Assembly: GCA_035695065.1 (NCBI GenBank)
Contig: DASSEW010000035.1
Span: 1-24,431 of the forward strand
Direction: 5' to 3'
Source: 66-474 sp035695065
Lineage (GTDB): Bacteria; Pseudomonadota; Gammaproteobacteria; Xanthomonadales; Rhodanobacteraceae
DNA length: 24,431 nucleotides
Shown: in pieces, positions 6,517-13,130 of the stretch
Layout: each line of letters opens with the position of its first letter
Numbering within the stretch: the first letter of the stretch is position 1
Position numbers and translations under genes: made by a program
The notes under the pieces: model-generated
Seen by the model: the letters and a program-made list of their open reading frames with translations, nothing else
What the model was told of the DNA's origin: nothing
The model's database searches: none

Positions 6517-7977
6517 CTACTCGCCCGCAGGAATCCGTTTGCAGCTTCCGGCTTCCACATCCACGCGCAGGATTTCATGCGCGTTGCGGTCGGCCACCCA
6601 CAGCGCACCGGCGGCGAACGAAATCCCCTGCGGTTCGTGGAACCGCCATTCGATCGGCAAGGTGCTGACTTCCCCGTTGCGCGATTGGATCGCGCGCAGG
6701 CGATTGTTGAGCGTGTCCGCCACGTAGATGGTGGCGCCGTCGGCTGCGAGGCCCAGCGGATGGGTGAAGCGCGCCAGCGTGCCGACGCCGTCTTCGTTGC
6801 CGGAAGCATAGGGGCCACCGCCCGCAAGCGTGGTCAAGACGAAATCGGACAGGCGCAACTGGCGGATGGCATTGCCTGCGGCATCCGCGATCACCAGCGT
6901 GCCCGGCAACATGGCGAGCGCGCTCGGCTGCGCCAGCCGGCATTCACGGCCCGTGCCGTCACGCACGCCACAGCGACCGCTGCCCGCCAGCACGTCGATC
7001 CCGCACGTGTGCAGGTCGATCCGCCAGATCTGGTGCTGGCCGCTGACCGCGACGTAGATGCGATCGCCCGACAGCGCGATCGCCACCGGCGCGCTGATCG
7101 AGATGCGCTGCCCCGGCGGGCAATCCTGCGGCGTCTGGTGTCCCGGCAATCCGGTACCGAGCAGCGTTTCCACTTCGCCGCGCAGCAGGCGGATGCGACG
7201 CACGCAATGGTTGCCGGTATCGGCCACGTACAACACGTCGCCGGAAATCGCCAGCCCCTGCGGCGCGTTGAAGCCCGCGTCGGCGAGCCGGCCGTCCCAG
7301 TAGCCGGCATTGCCGGAACCGAACTGACGCAGCACCCTGCCCTGGTGCGTGCATTCGAGGATGCGGTTATGCCCCGTGTCGCTGATGTAAAGCTTGTCCG
7401 GAGTGGCGAGCACGTGCGCCGGAAAGCGCAGCGCCATGCGTGGCTCGGTGCGGAACGCCGCGCGCGCGGAGGCATAATTTCGCAGGTCGCGGGTCGCGGC
7501 ATCTTCCAGCAAGGCCGCAACCGCATCATCCACCCGCCGCAACGCGCTCTCGCCGACGAAGCGTCCCGCGATCCGACCCTCGCAATCGATCAGCAGCACG
7601 CTCGGCCAGGCCTCGATGCCGTACTGCTGCCACGCGCGCCACTGCGCATCGTTGGCGACCGGGTGCCGCACGTAATTGCGGTTGACCGCCTTCAGCACCG
7701 CATCATCCGATTGCTGCGCCGGATACTTCGGCGTGTGCACGCCGAGCACGGTCAGGCCGTCGTGATATTTGTTCTCGAGCTGCCGCAGGCCCGCCTGCAG
7801 GTTGGTGCAATGGACGCAGTCGTAGCTCCAGAAATACAGCAGCACCACGCGCCGGTGCAACGAGGCGAGCGTGCGCGGTTCGCGCGTGTTGACCCATTCC
7901 AGCGGCGCAGGAAATTCAGGCGCCGGCTGGAGGCTCTCGCCATCGAGCGTTGCTTCACGGCGACGATCCACGATCAT
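6517..7977 (-). CDS. Thioredoxin-like domain plus six-bladed NHL propeller protein
   Basis: A 486-residue protein. The N-terminal third is a thioredoxin/TlpA-like fold with VVLLYFWSYDCVHC carrying Cys54 and Cys57 (CxxC) and a later WPSVLLID segment with the cis-proline expected of the fold. From about residue 170 six NHL-type blades can be counted, each with the LY(I/V)xD...N/H..I/V pattern, for example LYISDTGHNRILEC, LYVADTGNHCVRRI, IYVADTLNNRLRAI and LWVADRNAHEILRV. No signal peptide is visible, so it is probably cytoplasmic. The architecture resembles animal NHLRC2 and its bacterial relatives, whose biochemical role is not firmly known. The ATG at 7977 overlaps the kdsB stop by 4 nt (ATGA), which argues for translational coupling; a longer frame into kdsB is rejected. 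Function unknown, probably redox-linked. Confidence 0.85.
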   Translation of the reverse strand: MIVDRRREATLDGESLQPAPEFPAPLEWVNTREPRTLASLHRRVVLLYFWSYDCVHCTNLQAGLRQLENKYHDGLTVLGVHTPKYPAQQSDDAVLKAVNRNYVRHPVANDAQWRAWQQYGIEAWPSVLLIDCEGRIAGRFVGESALRRVDDAVAALLEDAATRDLRNYASARAAFRTEPRMALRFPAHVLATPDKLYISDTGHNRILECTHQGRVLRQFGSGNAGYWDGRLADAGFNAPQGLAISGDVLYVADTGNHCVRRIRLLRGEVETLLGTGLPGHQTPQDCPPGQRISISAPVAIALSGDRIYVAVSGQHQIWRIDLHTCGIDVLAGSGRCGVRDGTGRECRLAQPSALAMLPGTLVIADAAGNAIRQLRLSDFVLTTLAGGGPYASGNEDGVGTLARFTHPLGLAADGATIYVADTLNNRLRAIQSRNGEVSTLPIEWRFHEPQGISFAAGALWVADRNAHEILRVDVEAGSCKRIPAGE

Positions 7978-8753
7978 GCTTCGCTCCGATCGAGATGCCG
8001 CTGCGCGGCGGCGAGGTCGGCTTCCGTATCCACGCCCGGTGGAAACGCTTCCGGCGCGATCCGCACCGCGATGGCATGGCCATGTTCCAGTGCGCGCAGC
8101 TGTTCCAGCGATTCGGCGCGTTCCAGCGGCGTGGGCGGCAACTGCGCAAACACTTTCAGGAATCCGGCGCGATACCCGTAGATGCCGATGTGCCGCAGGA
8201 ACGGCGTGCCCTGCGGCAGGCGTTCGCGATCGCGCACGAACGCATCGCGCGCCCACGGCAGGGGCGCACGCGAAAAGTACAACGCCCGCCCGCGCGCATC
8301 GGTGACCACCTTCACTGCATTGGGATCGAACAATTGCGCGGCGTCATCGACCGGCGCGGCCAGCGTCGCCATCGGCACGTCGTCCTCGACCAGCGCGCGC
8401 GCGACCTCGCGGATGCCGGACCTGGGCGCAAACGGTTCATCGCCCTGCAGGTTCACCACGATCGCATCGTCCGGCCAATGCAATTGCCGCGCACACTCGG
8501 CCAGGCGATCGCTGCCGGAGGCGTGATCGCTGCGGGTCATGCAGATCGCCGCTTCTGCATCGCGCAGTGCGTCGGCTACGCGCGGGTCGTCGGTCGCCAC
8601 CACGACCGACTGCGCGCCGGCCTCGCGGGCGCGCCGGACGACGTGCACGATCAACGGTTCGCCGCCGAGCAGCCGCAGCGGCTTGCCGGGCAGGCGCGTG
8701 GACGCCATCCGCGCCGGTATGGCAACGATGAACGATGGTGGTGTCGGCCCCAT
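7974..8753 (-). CDS. kdsB: 3-deoxy-manno-octulosonate cytidylyltransferase
   Basis: Activates Kdo with CTP to CMP-Kdo for the inner core of lipopolysaccharide. The 259-residue protein has the family motifs VAIPARMASTRLPGKPL (nucleotide binding), VVATDDPRV, VNLQGDEPF (metal and CTP binding) and, near the end, GVDTEADL. It is about 11 residues longer than the E. coli enzyme, mostly as a short N-terminal extension before the first strand. The ATG at 8753 has no Shine-Dalgarno but has a TAGTCT hexamer 9 nt upstream. Its stop overlaps the start of the thioredoxin/NHL gene. It diverges from a DMT-family transporter, with a 12-bp palindrome between them. Confidence 0.95.
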   Translation of the reverse strand: MGPTPPSFIVAIPARMASTRLPGKPLRLLGGEPLIVHVVRRAREAGAQSVVVATDDPRVADALRDAEAAICMTRSDHASGSDRLAECARQLHWPDDAIVVNLQGDEPFAPRSGIREVARALVEDDVPMATLAAPVDDAAQLFDPNAVKVVTDARGRALYFSRAPLPWARDAFVRDRERLPQGTPFLRHIGIYGYRAGFLKVFAQLPPTPLERAESLEQLRALEHGHAIAVRIAPEAFPPGVDTEADLAAAQRHLDRSEA

Positions 8754-8762
8754 GACCGCAGC

Positions 8763-8791
8763 AGACTAGCCGAGCGGCTGTTGCGCAACAA
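8763..8791 (-). promoter_or_regulatory. Candidate kdsB promoter
   Basis: Minus-strand TTGTTG (8791-8786), 17-nt spacer and TAGTCT (8768-8763) give a weak but well-spaced sigma-70 pattern. The predicted start would lie 2-3 nt before the kdsB ATG. Confidence 0.4.
8779..8790. promoter_or_regulatory. 12-bp palindrome, possible operator
   Basis: TGTTGCGCAACA is a perfect palindrome in the intergenic space between divergent kdsB and the DMT transporter. It overlaps the candidate kdsB -35 and lies 10 bp upstream of the transporter -10. Which protein binds it, if any, cannot be told from sequence. Confidence 0.3.
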
Positions 8792-8800
8792 CTGCGCCGC

Positions 8801-8806
8801 TATGAT
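8801..8806 (+). promoter_or_regulatory. -10 box of the DMT transporter gene
   Basis: TATGAT (5 of 6 matches to TATAAT) in an otherwise GC-rich gap. The ATG embedded in it is therefore an unlikely start codon, and I prefer the GTG at 8829 downstream. The -35 is poor (CTGTTG at 17 nt). Confidence 0.45.
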
Positions 8807-8828
8807 CGCGTTTTGCGCACGACCTGCT

Positions 8829-9761
8829 GTGACCGACTCCGGAACAATCCTCGCCGCGCCTTCATCGCACGTGCCGCGCGCAGCCATGCTGATGGTCGCG
8901 AGCGCCTGCTGCTTCGGCTCGATGGCGATCGCGATCCGGCTGGCATCGAGCCAGTTGCATCCGTTCGAAATCGCGTTCTTCCGCAACGTGTTCGGGCTGC
9001 TGTTCACGCTGCCGCTGCTCGCCCGCGCCGGCCCGCAACTGCTGCGCACGCACCGACTGCCGTTGTTCGTGTTCCGCTGCGTGCTCGGCACGGTTTCGAT
9101 GCTGGCCGCATTCTGGGCAATCGTGAACATGCCGATGGCGAAGGCGATCGCGTTGTCCTACTCGACGCCGCTGTTCGTCACCATTGGCGCGATCTTCGTG
9201 CTCGGCGAAGTGGTGCGCGCGCGGCGCTGGAGCGCGGTGGTCGCCGGCTTCGTCGGCGTGCTGCTGATCGTGCGGCCGGGGCTGCATGGCTATTCGCCGG
9301 CCGCACTGGTCGCGCTGCTGGCCGCGCTGATGAGCGCGTGCGTGTCGATCTGCCTGAAGTTCCTGAGCCGCACCGAAGCGCCGGACACGATCGTGATCTG
9401 GACCACGCTGCTGTGGGTGCCGCTGTCGCTGCCGGCGGCGCTGCTGTTCTGGCAATGGCCGCACGGCGAGACATGGCTGTTCGTGATCGCGGCGGGATTC
9501 TTCGGCACCAGCGGCCACATGTGCTGGATGCGGGCGCTGAAGATCGGCGATGTCTCGCTGCTGGCGCCGATCAGCTTCGTGCAGATGCCGATCGTGGCGG
9601 TGCTCGCGTATTGGCTGTTCGGCGAAAGGCTCGACCGCTGGACCGTACTGGGCGCGGCGGTGATCTTCGGGGCGAACGCCTACATCACCCACCGCGAGGC
9701 GCGGCTGTCGCGCACGCGCATGCATGAGGCGCGTGCGGTGGCCGGTGGTGCCGAGAGTTGA
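8829..9761 (+). CDS. DMT-superfamily (EamA) transporter
   Basis: Inner-membrane permease of about 310 residues with two EamA halves of five helices each, ten membrane segments in all. Diagnostic stretches are HPFEIAFFRNVFGLLFTLP in helix 2 and loop, ALSYSTPLFVTIGAIFVLGE in the first half, and the matching APISFVQMPIVAVLAYWLFGE in the second. Family members export or import metabolites such as amino acids, nucleosides or S-adenosylmethionine; the substrate cannot be assigned here. The start is uncertain. ATG 8802 lies inside a probable -10 box, GTG 8829 is used here, and ATG 8886 is also possible, trimming only the hydrophilic N-terminus. The gene is divergent from kdsB and followed after 1 nt by a REPIN-like repeat. 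Confidence 0.85.
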   Translation: MTDSGTILAAPSSHVPRAAMLMVASACCFGSMAIAIRLASSQLHPFEIAFFRNVFGLLFTLPLLARAGPQLLRTHRLPLFVFRCVLGTVSMLAAFWAIVNMPMAKAIALSYSTPLFVTIGAIFVLGEVVRARRWSAVVAGFVGVLLIVRPGLHGYSPAALVALLAALMSACVSICLKFLSRTEAPDTIVIWTTLLWVPLSLPAALLFWQWPHGETWLFVIAAGFFGTSGHMCWMRALKIGDVSLLAPISFVQMPIVAVLAYWLFGERLDRWTVLGAAVIFGANAYITHREARLSRTRMHEARAVAGGAES

Positions 9762-9762
9762 C

Positions 9763-9816
9763 GTGGGACATTGCCCGCCGATCCCGGCGCAGACCGGCGG
9801 ACAGTGTCCGCCCTAC
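9763..9816. repeat. REPIN-like element (two REP arms in opposite orientation), copy 1
   Basis: The right arm on the minus strand reads GTAG followed by GGCGGAC-ACT-GTCCGCC (9816-9796), a perfect 7-bp hairpin behind the GTAG tetranucleotide typical of RAYT-associated REPs. The left arm (9763-9779) on the plus strand is a decayed version (GTGGGACATTGCCCGCC). The element fills the whole gap between the DMT transporter and the DUF1272 gene, and its GTAG contributes the TAG stop of the latter. A second copy lies at 19849-19918. Confidence 0.7.
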
Positions 9817-9995
9817 GGCTCCCGCTTCGGCCGCGGCCGGCGCACCAGTTCGCCGCCGCAATTCGGGCACACGTAATCCATCTCGTCGCTGCAATCGGCG
9901 CAGAAGGTGCACTCGAACGTGCAGATGTAAGCCTCGCCTTCCTTCGCGGTGGGCGCATGGCAGCGTTCGCATTCGGGACGCATTTCAAGGGTCAT
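9813..9995 (-). CDS. DUF1272 small zinc-ribbon-like protein
   Basis: A 60-residue protein with eight cysteines (9, 12, 25, 29, 32, 35, 43, 46) in CxxC and CxxxCxxCxxC spacings. It includes the family core ICTFECTFCADCSDEM and CPNCGGELVRRP. It matches the DUF1272 family, small cytoplasmic proteins presumed to bind two zinc ions; no function is established. I start it at ATG 9995, which has GGGAG 8 nt upstream and gives the family N-terminus MTLEMRPECERC. A GTG overlapping the ispG stop would add six residues. It follows ispG by 14 nt and is probably co-transcribed. The stop codon TAG lies in the neighbouring REP arm. Confidence 0.88.
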   Translation of the reverse strand: MTLEMRPECERCHAPTAKEGEAYICTFECTFCADCSDEMDYVCPNCGGELVRRPRPKREP

Positions 9996-10009
9996 CGCAC
10001 TGCTCCCGA

Positions 10010-11248
10010 TCACACCCGCGCGGCGTATTTCTTCGCCACGTAATCCTCGACGATGCCGACGAACTCCTGCGCGATGTTCTCGCCGCGCAGGGTCATGGCT
10101 TTCTTGCCGTCGATGAACACCGGCGCGGCGGGCGCCTCGCCGTTGCCGGGCAACGAGATGCCGATGTCCGCGTGCTTGGATTCACCCGGCCCGTTGACCA
10201 CGCAACCCATCACCGCCAGCGTGAGGTTTTCCACGCCGTCGTACTTCACGCGCCACTCCGGCATCTTCGCGCGCACGTGCTCCTGCACGACTTTCGCCAG
10301 TTCCTGGAAGAACTCGGAGGTGGTGCGGCCGCAGCCGGGACATGCGGTGACCAGCGGCGTGAACGCGCGCAGCCCCATCGTCTGCAACAGTTCCTGCGCG
10401 ACGATCACTTCCTGCGTGCGCGAGGCGCCGGGCTCCGGTGTCAACGAAATGCGGATGGTGTCGCCGATGCCTTCCTGCAGCAGCACGGCCAGTGCCGCAC
10501 TGGAGGCGACGATACCCTTCGAGCCCATGCCCGCCTCGGTGAGGCCCAAGTGCAGCGCGTAGTCGCTGCGTGCGGCGAGATCGCGATAGACGGCGATCAG
10601 TTCCTGCACGCCGGACACCTTGCACGACAGGATGATGCGGTCACGCGCGAGCCCGAGTTCTTCTGCGCGCGCGGCCGAATCCAGCGCCGAGCGGATCAGC
10701 GCCTCGCGCGCGACGTGCGCGGCATCCCAGGGTTCCGCGCGCCGGTGGTTCTCGTCCATCAACGTCGCGAGCAGCGACTGGTCGAGCGAGCCCCAGTTGG
10801 CGCCGATGCGCACAGGCTTGTCGTACTTCAAGGCCAGCTCGATGATCGATGCGAATTGCGTGTCGCGCTTCTTGCCGAAACCGACGTTGCCCGGATTGAT
10901 GCGGTACTTCGCCAGCGTTTCCGCCGCGGCGGGCTCGTCGTGCAGAAGCTGGTGGCCGTTGTAGTGGAAGTCGCCGACCAGCGGCACGTCCACGCCCATC
11001 ATGTCCAGCCGCTCGCGGATGCGCGGCACCGCGGCCGCGGCTTCGGCCGTGTTCACGGTGATGCGGACCAGTTCCGAACCGGCGCGCGCAAGTTCCGCAA
11101 CCTGCTTCGCGGTCGCCACCGCGTCGGCGGTGTCGGTGTTGGTCATGGATTGCACGACGACCGGCGCGCCGCCGCCGACCCGCACGCGGCCGATGGTCAC
11201 GCCGATGCTGTGCCTGCGCGGAGCGGGTGAAGCGGTGACTGACTTCAT
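10010..11248 (-). CDS. ispG: 4-hydroxy-3-methylbut-2-en-1-yl diphosphate synthase
   Basis: Iron-sulfur enzyme of the MEP pathway that reductively opens methylerythritol cyclodiphosphate to HMBPP, the penultimate step of isoprenoid precursor synthesis. The 412 residues show the TIM-barrel half (VVQSMTNTDTADA, GDFHYNG, RINPGNVG) and the C-terminal 4Fe-4S half. The three cluster cysteines are Cys303, Cys306 (CPGC) and Cys349 (GCVVNGPGE), and the fourth ligand is Glu356. It is longer than the E. coli enzyme because of insertions in the barrel and between the cysteine motifs, as in many non-enteric bacteria. It begins 9 nt after the PilZ-like gene, with only a weak Shine-Dalgarno, so it is likely translated from the same mRNA. 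Confidence 0.96.
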   Translation of the reverse strand: MKSVTASPAPRRHSIGVTIGRVRVGGGAPVVVQSMTNTDTADAVATAKQVAELARAGSELVRITVNTAEAAAAVPRIRERLDMMGVDVPLVGDFHYNGHQLLHDEPAAAETLAKYRINPGNVGFGKKRDTQFASIIELALKYDKPVRIGANWGSLDQSLLATLMDENHRRAEPWDAAHVAREALIRSALDSAARAEELGLARDRIILSCKVSGVQELIAVYRDLAARSDYALHLGLTEAGMGSKGIVASSAALAVLLQEGIGDTIRISLTPEPGASRTQEVIVAQELLQTMGLRAFTPLVTACPGCGRTTSEFFQELAKVVQEHVRAKMPEWRVKYDGVENLTLAVMGCVVNGPGESKHADIGISLPGNGEAPAAPVFIDGKKAMTLRGENIAQEFVGIVEDYVAKKYAARV

Positions 11249-11257
11249 CCGGAATGC

Positions 11258-12958
11258 TCAGCCTGCCGCGCGGCCGGATGCGAATGCGTCATCCTCGCCG
11301 CCGGAAGCGCTGTCCGCGCCCGCGATGGAAACGCGGTAATACGCCGGGCTGATTTCATCGATCGCCGTCACCGCGTGCTCGCGCACGGTCGGACGCGAAG
11401 CCCAGTTGGCGGGATCGGCCGGTACGGTCAGCTCGACCGCGGTAGCCCGCTGGTCGAACAGGTGCGCCACCAGCAGCGAGGTCGCCCCGCTCTTCCGGTC
11501 CACGACGGCGACCGCACGCTGCGGCGCGCGCAATTCGTCGCCGCCGACGGAAAGCCGCACGCCCGCCGCATGCGCACGCCGCGCCAGCAACTCGACGCCG
11601 GCGAACACGCTTTCCTCGTCGGTGCGCAGCCAGCGGATCAAACCGACCATCCATTCCTGCGCCTCGCCGTCCTCGGCCGCCGGGGCCAGCCCGATCAGCT
11701 CGCCGACCCGCACGCGCAGCGCGGAGCCTGCCGTATGCAGCTGCAGGCGATAACCGCCGAGGCTCTGATCCAGCACCTGCGCGGACAGCACCTGCGGGCG
11801 GGTGTTGTCGGCGCCGGCTGTCCACGACGCGGCATGCTCGCGCGAGGTCAGCGCGATGGTGTTGCCGCGGATGCGTTGCATGAACGTGCTGAAATCCTGG
11901 TTGCCGGCGAGCACGAAGTGCACGGCGTGCAGGCCGATCACCGTATCCAGTTCGTGGCCCGCGCCGAGCCTGACGAAGCCGCGCTCGGCCGCGCCCGCCC
12001 AGCTCGAACGCAGCCGGTGCAGGAACACGATCGGCACCTCGACCGAAGCGCCGCCGCGCTGGCGGAAACTGAGGCGTTCGATGCCCGGCGGTTGCAATGC
12101 GGCATAGTCTTCGAGGAAGCGCTTCAGCGGCGCCAGATCCACCGCGAAGATGCCGCCCTGCGCCAGCGCACGCTCTTCGGGCACGTAACCCGGGCCGTCG
12201 TCGCTGTTCTCGTCCACCGCGATCGCCGCGCCCACGGCCGGACCCAGCGAACAATACGGCGCGAAGCAACGCGTCAGCAGCCACGCCTCGCGCAGTTCGC
12301 GCGCGGAGAAGCGATAGGGATTGGAGAGCGCCAGCAGCAGCGCGTGCGCATAAGCCTGGCTCACGTCCAGCTCGGCGCCGTCGGGCAGCGCATCGCTCAC
12401 CGGCTTGTCCGCCACGCTGATCTGTTGCGCGAAACGATGCAGCGCATGCAGGCGCCGCCACGCGCCCGCAGGCGGCGTGCGGTACAGCCGATACGACCAC
12501 TCCAGCACGATGCCCAGGTGCGTCAGCGCGCGCACCGCGGCGATCGCCGCGGCCTTGCCCTTGAACATCGGCAGCTTGCCGCCCGCGCACAACTCGTGCA
12601 GCGCCAGCGCGTAGTTGCGCGCCAGCCCGCGATGGAACGCCCAGGCGGTTTCGACCAGCTTTTCCTTCGCCGGCGGCAGCGGATGCGATTCCACGCCGAG
12701 CTGCTGCTCGATGCCTTCGCACAAGCTCGCCACCGGCACGCGCAGCGCTTCCAGCGCATCGATTCGATCGCCGGCCGGCCAGCGCGTCGCCTGCATGGTG
12801 TCCAGCATGGCGCCGACATCGCGCGCCGCCTGGGCCGGATTGGCCATGGGCAGGTGCTCGATGAACTCGCGCATCGCGCGCGCACTGGCGACCTGCCCGC
12901 GCTCGGGCGCGGCCCGGGCGGGCAGATCTTCGATGAGGCGCGCGTAACTGTCGTTCAT
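11258..12958 (-). CDS. Large protein with C-terminal PilZ-like domain
   Basis: A 566-residue protein I do not recognise by name. The first 350 or so residues are largely helical, soluble, without signal peptide or membrane segments, and have no motif I can place. At about 385-470 the pattern resembles a PilZ domain. It has AQVLDQSLGGYRLQL with the D-x-S-x-x-G motif (Asp397, Ser399, Gly402), then LRVRVGELIGLAP and WMVGLIRWLR followed by VFAGVELLA. The RxxxR motif that grips cyclic di-GMP in classical PilZ proteins is not obvious before it, so binding is uncertain. The ATG at 12958 has GAGA 6 nt upstream; longer frames to 13306 lack support. It is the first gene of the operon with ispG and DUF1272. 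Confidence 0.7.
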   Translation of the reverse strand: MNDSYARLIEDLPARAAPERGQVASARAMREFIEHLPMANPAQAARDVGAMLDTMQATRWPAGDRIDALEALRVPVASLCEGIEQQLGVESHPLPPAKEKLVETAWAFHRGLARNYALALHELCAGGKLPMFKGKAAAIAAVRALTHLGIVLEWSYRLYRTPPAGAWRRLHALHRFAQQISVADKPVSDALPDGAELDVSQAYAHALLLALSNPYRFSARELREAWLLTRCFAPYCSLGPAVGAAIAVDENSDDGPGYVPEERALAQGGIFAVDLAPLKRFLEDYAALQPPGIERLSFRQRGGASVEVPIVFLHRLRSSWAGAAERGFVRLGAGHELDTVIGLHAVHFVLAGNQDFSTFMQRIRGNTIALTSREHAASWTAGADNTRPQVLSAQVLDQSLGGYRLQLHTAGSALRVRVGELIGLAPAAEDGEAQEWMVGLIRWLRTDEESVFAGVELLARRAHAAGVRLSVGGDELRAPQRAVAVVDRKSGATSLLVAHLFDQRATAVELTVPADPANWASRPTVREHAVTAIDEISPAYYRVSIAGADSASGGEDDAFASGRAAG

Positions 12959-13130
12959 TTCATTTCTCAATACGGCGCGTTTTCGACAAAACCGACCAAG
13001 CTTCCTGCGTACGATGCCCCCGCATCGCACCACCGCAGCAGCCCCGACCGGCGCCGGCATTCTACCCCTATCCGCCCGACCCGGCGCGGTTTTCCACGGC
13101 CCGGTCATCATCCCGCGATAGACTGCACGG

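Noticed and set aside
5169..6668. Long plus-strand open frame across uvrC
   Set aside because: His/Arg/Ala-rich translation typical of the complementary strand of a GC-rich gene; uvrC on the other strand has all catalytic residues.
7978..8256. N-terminal extension of the thioredoxin/NHL gene into kdsB
   Set aside because: The extra residues are an Arg/Ala-rich shadow of kdsB; the ATGA overlap at 7974-7977 gives a natural start.
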